A stretch of DNA of 64,000 nt from Corynebacterium genitalium ATCC 33030 (GCF_000143825.1 NZ_CM000961.1:372001-436000), one strand, 5' to 3'; positions 37,277 to 48,981 are shown, counted from the first letter of the stretch. The notes: generated by a model not told the origin, from the letters alone. Numbers and translations are program-made.

Positions 37277-37333
37277 ACAAAAAGAAAGGGCCCCCATGAG
37301 GCGCATCGTTGAGAGGCGTTGGGGGTGCTGTTG
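37277..37333 (-). ncRNA. Structured leader or small RNA before the abi gene (candidate)
   Basis: On the minus strand, TTGCCG (37364-37369), an 18-bp spacer and TATTGT (37340-37345) form a promoter. Transcription from about 37333 would pass two CGCCTC copies and a CCCCC...GGGGG hairpin ending in CCCTTTCTTTTT, 10-20 nt before the abi start. This could be a small RNA ending in an intrinsic terminator, or an attenuator. The -35 box is overlapped by GGCAA-N6-TTGCC (37365-37380), a possible operator. Noncoding RNAs upstream of related AbiF loci have been reported, to my recollection. Confidence 0.45.
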
Positions 37334-37638
37334 CTTTCTACAATAGCGAAATACCATGCAGCGCGGCAAACAAACTTGCCATTACGAATTGCCTAGTGTG
37401 CTTCAACCTGCAGTTTCTCTAAGCGAGCTGGCGATATCCAAGGGCTTCACCTTACCCCCGTATTGGTGTGCCCCGCAGTGACGCGGGGGGTCGTCCTGAC
37501 TGCACGACCCTCTAACTCACCCCCTCATCGCTGCCCTCTCCGGCCGAGCCACCGGGGCGCGTGCGCGTTGTGTGCACGCAAATAAATGAAACAACCTGGG
37601 ACAACTGGGGACAACGCGAGACCGCGAAGACGAGAGGA

Positions 37639-37671
37639 AAGAACAGCTAAAACGGATGTTAAGCTGTTCTT
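37639..37671 (-). terminator. tRNA-Thr terminator
   Basis: A 10-bp stem (AAGAACAGCT / AGCTGTTCTT) with a loop of about 13 nt, just downstream of the tRNA gene on the minus strand. Confidence 0.75.
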
Positions 37672-37675
37672 TTGG

Positions 37676-37751
37676 TGGAGCCGCCTGCGAGAATCGAACT
37701 CGCGACCTTCTCATTACGAGTGAGATGCTCTGCCGACTGAGCTAAGGCGGC
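37676..37751 (-). tRNA. tRNA-Thr (anticodon CGT)
   Basis: A 76-nt cloverleaf with encoded CCA. The acceptor arms GCCGCCT / AGGCGGC pair fully, and the anticodon stem TCTCA / TGAGA encloses the loop CTCGTAA, giving anticodon CGT for Thr codon ACG. The T-arm has GTTCGATTC. Its 3' half is duplicated at 35778. Confidence 0.95.
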
Positions 37752-37759
37752 GGGGACTT

Positions 37760-39046
37760 TTAAAGGTCCGAACCGATAGCATAATCGACGCGCACCCCCG
37801 CACAAAACTGCAGTTCAGCGGCGGGGTGGGGACTTGAGCTCACTCCGCACGCGATGCGGATGCGCCCGAGCATGCCGTTGAAGGCGATGACGGGCATGAC
37901 GTTCTGGTGCAGGCGCGCGCGGCATTCGGCCACGGCGTCGAGGCACTCCGTGATGCCCGCCAGGTCGGCGTGGTTGGCAATCTCTGTGGATAGCCCCTCA
38001 AAGTCAGGGTGCACCAGGGGCACTCCTCCCCCGCTGCTGGTGATCATCGCGTCGCGGTAGATCCCGGCGAGGTCCACCAGGGTGAGGTCGAGCACGTCGC
38101 GCAGGCGACGGGTACCGCGCGCCTTTTGCGCAGCTTCGAGCTCTTTGAGCGAGGACGCCGTGCCGCGCAGCGCCTTCGCCGCGCCTTTGCCTTTCGCACC
38201 CATGCCGAGGGCGTTTTCGAGCCGCTTGCGCTCCTCCTCGTCGGACGAGGCATACGCATCCTTCGCCTCCGCGTCTGCGGACTTCACCAACGCCGCCACA
38301 CCTTGGAAGGCCTGGTCGCCGTGGAAGACGAGTTCGGCGATGTTGATGGCGGCCGCCCGGCGCTTCTGCGACGCATCCGAGTTCACCAGGCGGCGCGCTC
38401 GGCCGATGTGGCGCAGCGACGTGACAGCGGCCAGCCGCGCGTCGGGCTCCGCCGCGCCCTCTTCGGAAACCAGGATGCGCACGATCTCGTCGACGGACGG
38501 GGCGGGCACGTACAGGTGGCGGCAGCGCGACCGCAGGGTCACGGAGAAGTCCTGCGGGTCGGTGGACGGGGCGCACATGATGATGACGGTGGTTTCCGGC
38601 GGCTCCTCCACGGTCTTCAGGATCGCCTCGGGGGCCTCACGGGAGAAGCGGTCGGCGTCTTCGATGATGATGACGCGCCAGTTCGCGACCGTCGGTAAGC
38701 GTGTCGCTGCAGGAATGATCGTGTCGCGCACCGTGTCGATGCTGATGGTCATGCCCTCCGGCACGATGTGCACCACGTCCGTGTGTGCTCCGGCGAAGAC
38801 GTCCCGGCAGGCTTGGCAGTGCCCGCAACCGAGTGCGTCCGCGGGCGATTCGCACACGAGCGCCGCTGCGAACGCCACAGCCGCTGTCGACCGTCCTGCC
38901 CCCGGCGGGCCAGTGAACAACCAGGAGTGCGTCATCGCGTGCGGGTCAGCGCCGGGCACCCCGCGTGCGGCCGCCGCGGCGCCGAGGATGGTCTCACGCA
39001 CCGACGGGGTTCCCGCCAGCCTCTCCGGAACGCTCAGCTCACTCAC
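37760..39046 (-). CDS. holB: DNA polymerase III subunit delta prime
   Basis: A clamp-loader subunit of about 428 residues. The AAA+ domain begins with FTGPPGAGRSTAAVAFA, where the usual Walker lysine is Arg, as expected for a non-hydrolysing delta-prime. A four-Cys zinc module (CESPADALGCGHCQAC) follows, then the IIEDADRF Walker B and the SRC arginine-finger segment. The GTG at 39046 begins (M)SELSVPERL; the ORF stays open further upstream without family similarity. It is a single gene, divergent from cyaB. Confidence 0.9.
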   Translation of the reverse strand: MSELSVPERLAGTPSVRETILGAAAAARGVPGADPHAMTHSWLFTGPPGAGRSTAAVAFAAALVCESPADALGCGHCQACRDVFAGAHTDVVHIVPEGMTISIDTVRDTIIPAATRLPTVANWRVIIIEDADRFSREAPEAILKTVEEPPETTVIIMCAPSTDPQDFSVTLRSRCRHLYVPAPSVDEIVRILVSEEGAAEPDARLAAVTSLRHIGRARRLVNSDASQKRRAAAINIAELVFHGDQAFQGVAALVKSADAEAKDAYASSDEEERKRLENALGMGAKGKGAAKALRGTASSLKELEAAQKARGTRRLRDVLDLTLVDLAGIYRDAMITSSGGGVPLVHPDFEGLSTEIANHADLAGITECLDAVAECRARLHQNVMPVIAFNGMLGRIRIACGVSSSPHPAAELQFCAGVRVDYAIGSDL

Positions 39047-39142
39047 GCTCACCAGCCTACAACCCCTCCCGAACACCACCCTGGGCCCGCTCCGCGATGG
39101 CTTGTCCACTCTTCACCTACCCCCGACGTAGAGTAGGTGAAC

Positions 39143-40669
39143 GTGGAAAGAATCTGGCGCGGCGTGAAGTGGCTCATGGGCACACCATGGCCTCTGTATG
39201 CTTCCGTGCTGCTGTTCACCAACGTGGTCAGCGCGATCGCGATCATGTTCTTCGTCCGTTACCTCATCCCGATGCAGGGCACGGAGTATTTGGCGGATGT
39301 CGCGAATGTCTTCGGGCCGCTGGCGGTCGTTTATCTTGTTGTCGCTGTCATCCTTGGCGGCACTGTCTCCTATATGCTGTTCCGGCCAGTTCTTCTGTAC
39401 GAGCGGCGCCCCGACGATTTCGACGCCCGCAGTGTCTACCGCCTTGTGCTCCGCATTCCGGTGCTGCAGACACTCGTGGTCGGGGTGATTTGGCTCCTCG
39501 GCATCATCATTGCCACGACAGCCACGGCGCTTTACGACGGCTCCTTAGCCCTCGTCGTCGCCATCTCCACCCTCATGGCGGGCCTGGTCACCTGCGTGCT
39601 CACCTTCGTCCAGGCGGAGCGCCTCGTGCGCCCCGTGGCGGCGTCGACCTTGGCGCGGCAACACGAGGACTCCACTCTGGAACCTCCGATCAAGCAGCGT
39701 CTGTACATGACCTGGTTCATGACCTCGGGCGTGCCGCTGCTGGGCATTCTGTTCCTGTTGGCCGCCCAGTACTACGGGTTCTTCGAAGACACCCCCGGTG
39801 AGCTGTTGCCGTCGGTAAGTGCCCTGGCGGGCACCGCGATCTTCACCGGCATGGCGGGCACCGCGTTCGCCGTCATGAACGTCGTCGACCCGATCAAGGA
39901 GCTCCAGCAGGCGATCAACCGAGTGCGCCGCGGTGAGACGGACACGCAGGTGCCTATTTACGACGGCTCCGAGCTCGGCGTCCTGCAAGCCGGCTTCAAC
40001 GAAATGATGCGCGGGCTCAACGAGCGTGAGCGCGTCCGCGACATCTTCGGCCAGTACGTCGGCTCCGAGGTGGCCCAGAAGGCCCTCGAGGAGAAGCCGG
40101 AGCTCGGCGGCGAGGACCGCAAGGTCGCCGTCGTGTTCGTCGACGTCATCGGTTCGACGAACTTCGCCGTCAACCACTCCCCTAAAGAGGTCGTGGAGGC
40201 CCTCAACGCCTTCTTCGAGATCGTCGTGGACGTGGTGCACCGCAACAAGGGCGTGATCAACAAATTCCAGGGTGACGCGGCACTGGCTGTCTTCGGTGCG
40301 CCGCTGGCGGTGACAGACTCGGCCTCCCACGCCCTCCAGGCCGCACGCGAGCTGCGCCAAGAGCTGCGCGGACTCGAGCTCGACGCCGGTATTGGCGTTG
40401 CGAGCGGCCACGTGGTCGCCGGGCATGTCGGCGGCCAGGACCGCTTCGAGTACACCGTCATCGGTGACGCCGTGAACACCGCCGCCCGTCTCACCGAGGT
40501 GGCTAAGGACACGCCGGGGCGCGTGCTCACCAACACCTCGACGCTGAAGAGCGCCAACGAGATCGAGCAGGCGCGCTGGACCGTGATGAAGTCGATCGAG
40601 CTGCGCGGCCGCAACAAGATGACGCAGCTTGCCCGCCCGGTGCGCGCGACGATGGCGGACAGCGCCTAG
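39143..40669 (+). CDS. cyaB: Membrane class III adenylate cyclase with HAMP domain
   Basis: About 508 residues making cAMP, the ligand of GlxR. Six predicted membrane helices (residues 15-250) are followed by a HAMP linker (PIKELQQAINRVRRGETDTQ) and a class III catalytic domain. Catalytic features include the metal Asp in VVFVDVIGST, the second in FQGDAALAVFG and the transition-state region in VIGDAVNTAARL. The start at GTG 39143 is 8 nt after a TAGAGT box; a GTG at 39137 is also in frame. The position between holB and topA matches C. glutamicum. Confidence 0.92.
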   Translation: MERIWRGVKWLMGTPWPLYASVLLFTNVVSAIAIMFFVRYLIPMQGTEYLADVANVFGPLAVVYLVVAVILGGTVSYMLFRPVLLYERRPDDFDARSVYRLVLRIPVLQTLVVGVIWLLGIIIATTATALYDGSLALVVAISTLMAGLVTCVLTFVQAERLVRPVAASTLARQHEDSTLEPPIKQRLYMTWFMTSGVPLLGILFLLAAQYYGFFEDTPGELLPSVSALAGTAIFTGMAGTAFAVMNVVDPIKELQQAINRVRRGETDTQVPIYDGSELGVLQAGFNEMMRGLNERERVRDIFGQYVGSEVAQKALEEKPELGGEDRKVAVVFVDVIGSTNFAVNHSPKEVVEALNAFFEIVVDVVHRNKGVINKFQGDAALAVFGAPLAVTDSASHALQAARELRQELRGLELDAGIGVASGHVVAGHVGGQDRFEYTVIGDAVNTAARLTEVAKDTPGRVLTNTSTLKSANEIEQARWTVMKSIELRGRNKMTQLARPVRATMADSA

Positions 40670-40724
40670 CCGCGCCTCACCCTCGGCGAGGGCGCGGCCG
40701 CACCCTCCACGCGCCAGCCCCGCG

Positions 40725-43640
40725 CTATTTCTTGCGCGTGCCCGCCTTCACCACACGCTTGGTGGTCTGCTTCGGCTTCTTCGCAGCTTTCTTCGAGGCC
40801 TTCTTTTTGGAGGCTTTCTTCTTCGTGGCCTTCTTCGCCCCGCCGGCGGCAGCGTCCTCGGCTTCGCGGGCGCGCCGGGCCGAGAGCAGTTCGTTGGCGC
40901 GGGCGTCCGTCATGGTTTCGGGCGTGTCGCCGCGCTGAAGCGAGGCGTTGGTTTCCCCGTCGGTGACGTAGGGGCCGAAGCGGCCGTCCTTGACGGTCAT
41001 GGGCTTGCCGGAGACGTCGTTGTCGCCAAGCGCCTTCAGCGGCGGCTGAGCGGCGGCGCGGCCGCGGCGCTTCGGTTCGGCGTAGATGCGGCGGGCCTCA
41101 TCCAGCGTCACGGTGAAGATCTGGTCCTCGTTGGCCAGCGAGCGAGAGTCGTTGCCCTTCTTCAGGTACGGGCCGTAACGGCCGTTCTGGGCGGTGATCA
41201 TCTCACCGTCGGAGGGGTCCTCGCCGACTTCGCGGGGCAGGGAAAGCAGTTTCAGAGCGTCCTCAAGCGTCACCGTCGACGGTTCCATGGAGGAGAACAG
41301 GGAGGCGGTGGCGGGTTTGAGTTGCTCGTCGATAAGCTGCTCGGTGCGCTTGACGCGCGCTGCTTCCGCGGTCTTCGTCTCCCAGTTCTTCGCGCGCTTG
41401 CCCTCGGCCGCGCGCTGGGCGTCTTCCTCGGCGCGCTCGGCGGCGATGACTTCTTGGGCGTGGGCTTCGGCGGTGGCACGCTCGTCATCACGCACAAGCT
41501 CGGTGACGTAGGGGCCGTAGCGGCCTTCCTTGGCCACGATCATGCGGCCGGTGTCGGGGTTTTGGCCCAGCTCACGGCCGGTCGGCGGGGTAGCAAAGAG
41601 CTTTTCCGCCATCTCCTGGGTGACTTCGTCCGGGGTGGTCGACTCGGGCAGGTTGGCGCGCTGGAACTCCGGCTCACCGTCGCTCCCAACGCCGACCTGG
41701 CGCTCCAAATACGGCCCGTAGCGGCCAACGCGGACGTAGACGGGGCGGTCTTCCTCGTCGCGGAAGAGCTCGAGTGAGTTGACCTTGCGGGCGTCGATCG
41801 CCTCGAGGTTAGCCTCGATGATGTGCTTCAGGCCGCCGCGGCGCGCCACAGCCTCGGCGGTGGTGTCGGATGCCTCGGCGTCGCCGAAGTAGAAGCCGGT
41901 GAGCCACTCGGTGCGGTTCTCGGTGCCCTGGGCGATCTCGTCGAGCTCGTCCTCCATCGAGGACGTGAACTCGTAATCCACGAGCGCATCGAAGTTCTGC
42001 TCCATGAGCCCCACCACGGAGAACGCGACCCAGGTGGGCACCAGCGCGTTGCCGCGGGTGGCCACGTAACCGCGGTCCTGGATGGTCTTGATGATGGACG
42101 CGTACGTCGACGGACGGCCGATGCCCAGGTCCTCCATCTTCTTCACCAGCGACGCTTCTGTGTAGCGCGCCGGCGGGTTGGTGGAGTGGCCGTCAGCTGT
42201 GACCTCGCGGGCGGTCAGCGCGTCGCCTTCAGACAGCTGCGGCAGGTGCTTTTCCTTGTTGTCCTGCGTGTCGGCGTAGGCGCGCAGCCAGCCCGGGAAG
42301 GTGATCGTGCGGCCGGAGGCAGTGAGCTCGACGTCGGTACCGTCGGTAGCTTGGCCCGCGACCACGACGGTCATCGTGGTGCCGCGGGAGTCTTCCATCT
42401 GGGAGGCGACGGTGCGCTGCCAGATCAGCTCGTACAGCTTGAACTCCTCGGTGTCGAGGGCGCTCGCGAGTTCACCGGGGGTGGCAAATCGCTCGCCGGC
42501 GGGGCGGATCGCTTCGTGCGCCTCCTGCGAGTTCTTCACTTTGCGGTCGTAGCGGCGCGGCTGATCGGTCACGTAGTTCGACCCGTACAGTTCGCGGGCG
42601 GCGTTGCGTGCGGCATCGAGCCCCTGCTTCGACAGCGATGTGGAGTCCGTACGCATATACGTGATGTGACCGTTTTCGTACAGGCGCTGCGCGATGCGCA
42701 TTGTGCGCGCCGATGTGAAGTGCAACTTCGCACCCGCGGCCTGCTGCAGCGTCGATGTCATGAACGGGGCGTACGGCCGGCGGGAGTACGGCTTCGACTC
42801 CACGCTGGCAACCGTCAGGTCTTGGCCGGTCAAACCTTCAGCGAGCGTTTCCGCGCGCTGCTTATCGACGACAACCACCACATCATTCTTCCGCCCACCA
42901 CGGTCGTTGAAATCACGACCCTGGGCGATCTTCGTCCCGTTGATGGTGGACAGTTTCGCGTCGAAGTCGTCCGGGTTGGCGGCCCCGCCGCTGCCCGCGT
43001 TCAAGGTGGCGGTCACGTCCCAGTATTCGGCGGAGACGAAAGCCATGCGCTCACGTTCACGTTCGACAATCACGCGCGTGGCTACCGATTGCACGCGGCC
43101 CGCCGACAGGCGCGGCATGACCTTCTTCCACAGCACGGGCGATACCTCGTAGCCGTAGAGACGGTCGAGGATGCGGCGGGTCTCCTGCGCGTCGACGAGG
43201 TCCATGTCCAGCTCACGGGTGTTCTCGGCGGCCTCGCGGATGGCGGATTCGGTGATCTCGTTGAACACCATGCGCTCTACCGGCACCTTCGGCTTGAGCA
43301 CCTCGAGCAGGTGCCAGGCAATGGCCTCGCCCTCACGGTCCGGGTCTGTTGCCAGCAACAGTTTGTCGGAGCGCTTCAGCTTGTCTTTAAGGTCGGTGAC
43401 CTTTTTCTTCTTGTCGGGGCTGACCACGTAGATCGGCTGGAAGCCGTCCTCGGGGTTCACTCCGAGCTTGGCCCACGTTTCCTTCTTGTACTTGGCGGGA
43501 ATGTCAGCGGCGCGGCCGGGCAGGTCGCGGATGTGGCCCACAGATGCTTCAACGAAGTAGTTGTCGCCCAAGTATTTTTGGATCTTCTTCGCCTTGGTCT
43601 GTGACTCCACAATGACCAGTGTTTTGCCGTTATCCGTCAC
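40725..43640 (-). CDS. topA: DNA topoisomerase I
   Basis: A 971-residue type IA topoisomerase relaxing negative supercoils. The toprim domain (VIVESQTKAKKIQKYLG, DPDREGEAIAW) is followed by the cap/active-site region with the nucleophile Tyr in HITYMRTDS. Four or five Corynebacterium/Mycobacterium-type C-terminal repeats of the pattern GRYGPY come next, and a Lys/Ala/Thr-rich basic tail binds DNA. The GTG at 43640 is preceded by AAGGAGT, better than the upstream ATG. No zinc fingers are present, as usual in actinobacteria. Confidence 0.96.
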   Translation of the reverse strand: MTDNGKTLVIVESQTKAKKIQKYLGDNYFVEASVGHIRDLPGRAADIPAKYKKETWAKLGVNPEDGFQPIYVVSPDKKKKVTDLKDKLKRSDKLLLATDPDREGEAIAWHLLEVLKPKVPVERMVFNEITESAIREAAENTRELDMDLVDAQETRRILDRLYGYEVSPVLWKKVMPRLSAGRVQSVATRVIVERERERMAFVSAEYWDVTATLNAGSGGAANPDDFDAKLSTINGTKIAQGRDFNDRGGRKNDVVVVVDKQRAETLAEGLTGQDLTVASVESKPYSRRPYAPFMTSTLQQAAGAKLHFTSARTMRIAQRLYENGHITYMRTDSTSLSKQGLDAARNAARELYGSNYVTDQPRRYDRKVKNSQEAHEAIRPAGERFATPGELASALDTEEFKLYELIWQRTVASQMEDSRGTTMTVVVAGQATDGTDVELTASGRTITFPGWLRAYADTQDNKEKHLPQLSEGDALTAREVTADGHSTNPPARYTEASLVKKMEDLGIGRPSTYASIIKTIQDRGYVATRGNALVPTWVAFSVVGLMEQNFDALVDYEFTSSMEDELDEIAQGTENRTEWLTGFYFGDAEASDTTAEAVARRGGLKHIIEANLEAIDARKVNSLELFRDEEDRPVYVRVGRYGPYLERQVGVGSDGEPEFQRANLPESTTPDEVTQEMAEKLFATPPTGRELGQNPDTGRMIVAKEGRYGPYVTELVRDDERATAEAHAQEVIAAERAEEDAQRAAEGKRAKNWETKTAEAARVKRTEQLIDEQLKPATASLFSSMEPSTVTLEDALKLLSLPREVGEDPSDGEMITAQNGRYGPYLKKGNDSRSLANEDQIFTVTLDEARRIYAEPKRRGRAAAQPPLKALGDNDVSGKPMTVKDGRFGPYVTDGETNASLQRGDTPETMTDARANELLSARRAREAEDAAAGGAKKATKKKASKKKASKKAAKKPKQTTKRVVKAGTRKK

Positions 43641-43764
43641 GCCGGGTGACTCCTTAAACCTCTCGAGCTCATTCTCTATGACAACTACCACGGAATATAA
43701 GGTCTTTGTGACTGATCATGAAAACTTCCCTGAATAAGTTCCACGCGAAGTACACTTTCCTGAC

Positions 43765-44400
43765 ATGGCTGAGATGATCGATTCGCTGATCCAATTCTTG
43801 GAGCAGTTGATGACCATGCCTATCTTCTATCCGCTGCTAGGCCTGCTCATCACTGTGGACGCGCTGTGCCCGCTCGTCCCCAGCGAAACCGTCCTCAACC
43901 TGGCGGGCGCCTTCTCCGCCTCCCAGGGTGTGCCGGACGTCAAATGGGTCATCGGCGCCGCCATGATCGGCGCGCTGATCGGCGACAACCTGTGCTTCAT
44001 GCTGGGCGGGAAACTGATCCACTTTGTCAACCGCCTGGATCCGGATTCCAACGCTGGTCGCGCCATCGAATGGGTGCGGGACAATATGAACCAGCACGGG
44101 CCTGTCACCATCATCGTGGCACGGTTCATCCCGTGGGCGCGGTGGGTGGCCACGATTCTGCTGGGCTCGGTGCGCTTCAGCTGGTTCAAGTTCTTCTTGT
44201 ACGACACCATCGGCGTCGTGCTGTGGGTCTTCATCGGCGTTGGCGTGGGGTACCTCGGCGGCACGATCCTGTCGGACTTCCCGCTGCTGGCCATGATCGT
44301 CGGTGTGATCCTCGGCTCGCTGGTTGGCCTGGGCATTCAGCGCCTGCAGTCACGTTTGTGGGACTGGCGCGATGTCCGGCGCGGTGTCTCAGTGATCTAA
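43765..44400 (+). CDS. DedA-family membrane protein
   Basis: A 211-residue polytopic protein with the DedA signatures PSETVLNLAGAFS, GDNLCFMLGG and the FIPWARW re-entrant segment containing the conserved Arg. DedA proteins are linked to undecaprenyl-phosphate recycling and membrane homeostasis. The ATG is 8 nt after TACACT, so the mRNA is probably leaderless. It ends at a strong terminator. Confidence 0.88.
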   Translation: MAEMIDSLIQFLEQLMTMPIFYPLLGLLITVDALCPLVPSETVLNLAGAFSASQGVPDVKWVIGAAMIGALIGDNLCFMLGGKLIHFVNRLDPDSNAGRAIEWVRDNMNQHGPVTIIVARFIPWARWVATILLGSVRFSWFKFFLYDTIGVVLWVFIGVGVGYLGGTILSDFPLLAMIVGVILGSLVGLGIQRLQSRLWDWRDVRRGVSVI

Positions 44401-44415
44401 GAGGCCCGCACACGC

Positions 44416-44446
44416 AAAAACGGCGCCCGAGTGGGGCGCCGTTTTT
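44416..44446. terminator. Bidirectional terminator between dedA and cspA
   Basis: A perfect 13-bp stem (AAAAACGGCGCCC / GGGCGCCGTTTTT) with a 5-nt loop between convergent genes. An 11-bp motif copy follows at 44450. Confidence 0.95.
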
Positions 44447-44461
44447 GACCGTCGATAAGCG

Positions 44462-44665
44462 TTAAAGCGCGCGGACCTGCTGTGCCTGCGGACCCTTGCT
44501 GCCTTCGCCGATCTCGAACTCGACCTGCTGGTTCTCTTCGAGGGTGCGGAAGCCGCTGCCCTGGATCTCGGAGTAGTGGACAAAAACGTCAGAAGAGCCG
44601 TCATCAGGGGCGATGAAGCCGAAGCCCTTTTCGGCGTTGAACCATTTCACAGTTCCTGTTGCCAT
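44462..44665 (-). CDS. cspA: Cold shock protein
   Basis: A 67-residue OB-fold RNA chaperone starting [18 protein letters not shown], with both RNP motifs (KGFGFI and DVFVHY). The ATG at 44665 is preceded by GAAAGG at good spacing. The upstream extension of the frame lacks family similarity. It is a single gene, convergent with dedA. Confidence 0.96.
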   Translation of the reverse strand: MATGTVKWFNAEKGFGFIAPDDGSSDVFVHYSEIQGSGFRTLEENQQVEFEIGEGSKGPQAQQVRAL

Positions 44666-44817
44666 TGTGGTTAACCTTTCGTAGATGCTTGGAGCTCGCG
44701 AGCACCCGGTAAGGCGCACACAATCTGCGACCACCGACCAGTGTGCCATGACTTGGCCAATCACGCCGGGCGAGCCGAAAAGTTTTCCGTAGCCTAATTA
44801 CCGTTGGAGGGATCCGC

Positions 44818-47184
<2,367 letters not shown>

Positions 47185-47218
47185 GCCCCTGGCTACCGGT
47201 GGCCCGGCAGCACCGCGG

Positions 47219-47566
47219 TCACAGCGGCCCGGCACGCGCCGTCGCTTCGGCATGTCTCGCCCCACCCGCCGTGCGCACGGCAGTGGTGACGATCACATCC
47301 GCACCGTCGATCGTGCAGGTGCGTACCTCCGCGTCGTTCAAGCTCGCAGTTCTCTCCGCAGTGGAGCACACCTGCGACGCGGTATGTCCCGTGTAGAGCG
47401 CAGTTGCCCCGGCGACGGCAGCGAGGTCCGCCGCCACCTGCGCCCGGTGCGTGCCGGCGGTGTGGCTGACCAGGCCGGCCACCACCATTGCCAAGCTGAC
47501 CACGGCAGCGACGATGGAGGCGGAGAGGATGGTGGCGTGGCCGCGGTCGTCGATAAGCGTGCGCAT
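47219..47566 (-). CDS. TadG/Rv3654c-like pilus-associated protein
   Basis: A 115-residue protein with one N-terminal membrane helix following DDRGHATI, the TadG/TadE-like pattern. It is the last gene of the Tad operon and overlaps the TadE-like gene by one base. A helix-rich domain with two Cys (QVCSTAERT, VRTCTID) follows. It probably has a minor-pilin-like or assembly role. Confidence 0.7.
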   Translation of the reverse strand: MRTLIDDRGHATILSASIVAAVVSLAMVVAGLVSHTAGTHRAQVAADLAAVAGATALYTGHTASQVCSTAERTASLNDAEVRTCTIDGADVIVTTAVRTAGGARHAEATARAGPL

Positions 47567-47874
47567 CAGCGGAACTCCACCGGATACACCGCGGTAGCGC
47601 GCATCGGGCGGATAGTCGCGGGGACCTCCGCCGTCACGCGCACGACCTCGGCATCCTCGGTGACAGTGACGCTGATCCCGTCCCGCGGCGGGGTGTAGGT
47701 GATGCCGATGGCGTGGGAGCGCGCCGCCGCACCCGCGACGTCCACAGCCGTGATGTAGGAGGCCATGGTGGAGATCCCCGCCACGATCGCCGCAGCCACC
47801 GTGACCAGCACGGCCAGCGACAGCGCGGCCTCGATCGTGACGGAACCGCGGTCAGCGGCGAGCACCTTTCTCAT
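47566..47874 (-). CDS. TadE-like pseudopilin
   Basis: About 102 residues. The N terminus (MRKVLAADRGSVTIEAALSL) has the TadE/TadF signature, a basic stretch then GSVTIEA, the likely prepilin-peptidase site. A membrane helix and a small beta domain follow. The start at 47874 is preferred over the longer 47889. It lies between the Flp-like pilin and the last Tad gene. Confidence 0.78.
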   Translation of the reverse strand: MRKVLAADRGSVTIEAALSLAVLVTVAAAIVAGISTMASYITAVDVAGAAARSHAIGITYTPPRDGISVTVTEDAEVVRVTAEVPATIRPMRATAVYPVEFR

Positions 47875-47889
47875 CAGCGCCACCCCCAC

Positions 47890-48192
47890 CTAGCTCGGCG
47901 TGTTGGACAGCGCGTCGGTGATGATGCCCTCAATCGCGCTGACCACCCCGTCGCCGTTGATCACCATGTACAGCACCGCGGCGAGCGCGGCTGCGGCGAG
48001 ACTGCCCATGGCGTATTCGATGGTGGACATTCCGCGCTCGTTGCGCAGGGCAGCGGCACTTTCGGCTCCACGCTGGGATGCTCGTGCGTAGGCGCGCAGC
48101 GTGGCGGCGTTGAGCTTATCGACGGCCCCGCGCAGGCCCATCGGGGCGGACTGGATGTTGTTCTCGGTGGGATTGATGATGGCTGCAGTCAT
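47890..48192 (-). CDS. Flp-like pilin (DUF4244)
   Basis: A 100-residue pilin with an unusually long N-terminal region (about 54 residues) before the cleavage-like site ERG/MSTIEYAMG, where the Glu at +5 is the pilin signature. One membrane helix follows. It is the major pilin candidate, with an AAGGAG ribosome site. The 111-bp gap upstream (48193-48303) separates it from the ATPase/TadBC genes and may hold an internal promoter. Confidence 0.8.
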   Translation of the reverse strand: MTAAIINPTENNIQSAPMGLRGAVDKLNAATLRAYARASQRGAESAAALRNERGMSTIEYAMGSLAAAALAAVLYMVINGDGVVSAIEGIITDALSNTPS

Positions 48193-48303
48193 GATCGTGT
48201 CTCCTTTTCTGATGACGGTGTGTCTTGAGAGTTGTTTGCTTGGTTCGTGCTGGTTGTTCTTGTTTCCTGGGTTTTGTGCTGGTTATCTCGGTTCTCTGGT
48301 TTT

Positions 48304-48981
48304 TCATCCACCCCCGAACATGTCTGACCCCAACCCGATGACCACGGGCGCGAGCCCGAGGACGAAGAACGCCGGGAGGAAGAACGCGGCGAGCGGAATG
48401 CTGATGAGGACTCCGGCGCGTTCTGCGGCCGCCGTTGCGTCGTCGGCTGCGTCAGCGCGCAGGGACTCGGCGATGCGGTCGCAGGAATCGGCTACCGCTG
48501 ATCCTGAGGCGTGCGACAACGTGACCGTCGACGCCAGCTCTTCGCATCCTGGGACGCCGTGCATGACGGCCCATGCGCGTTCGGGTTCAATCCCGAGTTC
48601 GCTGTAGGCCACAACGCGGCGCCAGAGCTGCCCCAGCTGCGCGAGCTGACCCGATTCCCCCGTGTCCCCCACGTTTTCCCCCTCGTTGAGTGCTTCATCC
48701 TGGCCACCCTGTTGGTAGCTTTCTGCCACTGCGGCGGCTGCCGCGGCGGCCGGTAACCCCGCGCGGAAGCAGGCGGCGAACAGTTCAATGTCGCTGGCGA
48801 TGCGGTGCTTGTCCCACCGCTTTTTCTGCTTCCCCCATCGACTGGTGTTGCCGGGCCCGTCGCGCGGGGCCTTCGGGTCCCGGGTGGACTCGCTTATCCG
48901 GCCCGCTGGTCCCACCCCAGGCAGAGCAAGTGCCCCGGCGAGGAAGGCTGTTGCCAGCACCGTGCTTATCGACGCACTCAT
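48304..48981 (-). CDS. TadC-like membrane protein (type II secretion F)
   Basis: A 225-residue protein of the type II/IV secretion F family. An N-terminal membrane segment and a C-terminal pair of helices bracket a cytoplasmic helical domain with the MHGVPGCEELA segment. The Met at 48981 overlaps the previous gene's stop as ATGA, indicating coupled translation; the frame stays open upstream in the previous gene's region. Confidence 0.75.
   Translation of the reverse strand: MSASISTVLATAFLAGALALPGVGPAGRISESTRDPKAPRDGPGNTSRWGKQKKRWDKHRIASDIELFAACFRAGLPAAAAAAAVAESYQQGGQDEALNEGENVGDTGESGQLAQLGQLWRRVVAYSELGIEPERAWAVMHGVPGCEELASTVTLSHASGSAVADSCDRIAESLRADAADDATAAAERAGVLISIPLAAFFLPAFFVLGLAPVVIGLGSDMFGGG

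Noticed and set aside
41823..43604. A 593-codon plus-strand frame opposite topA
   Set aside because: It is the antisense shadow of topoisomerase I, with no recognisable domain.
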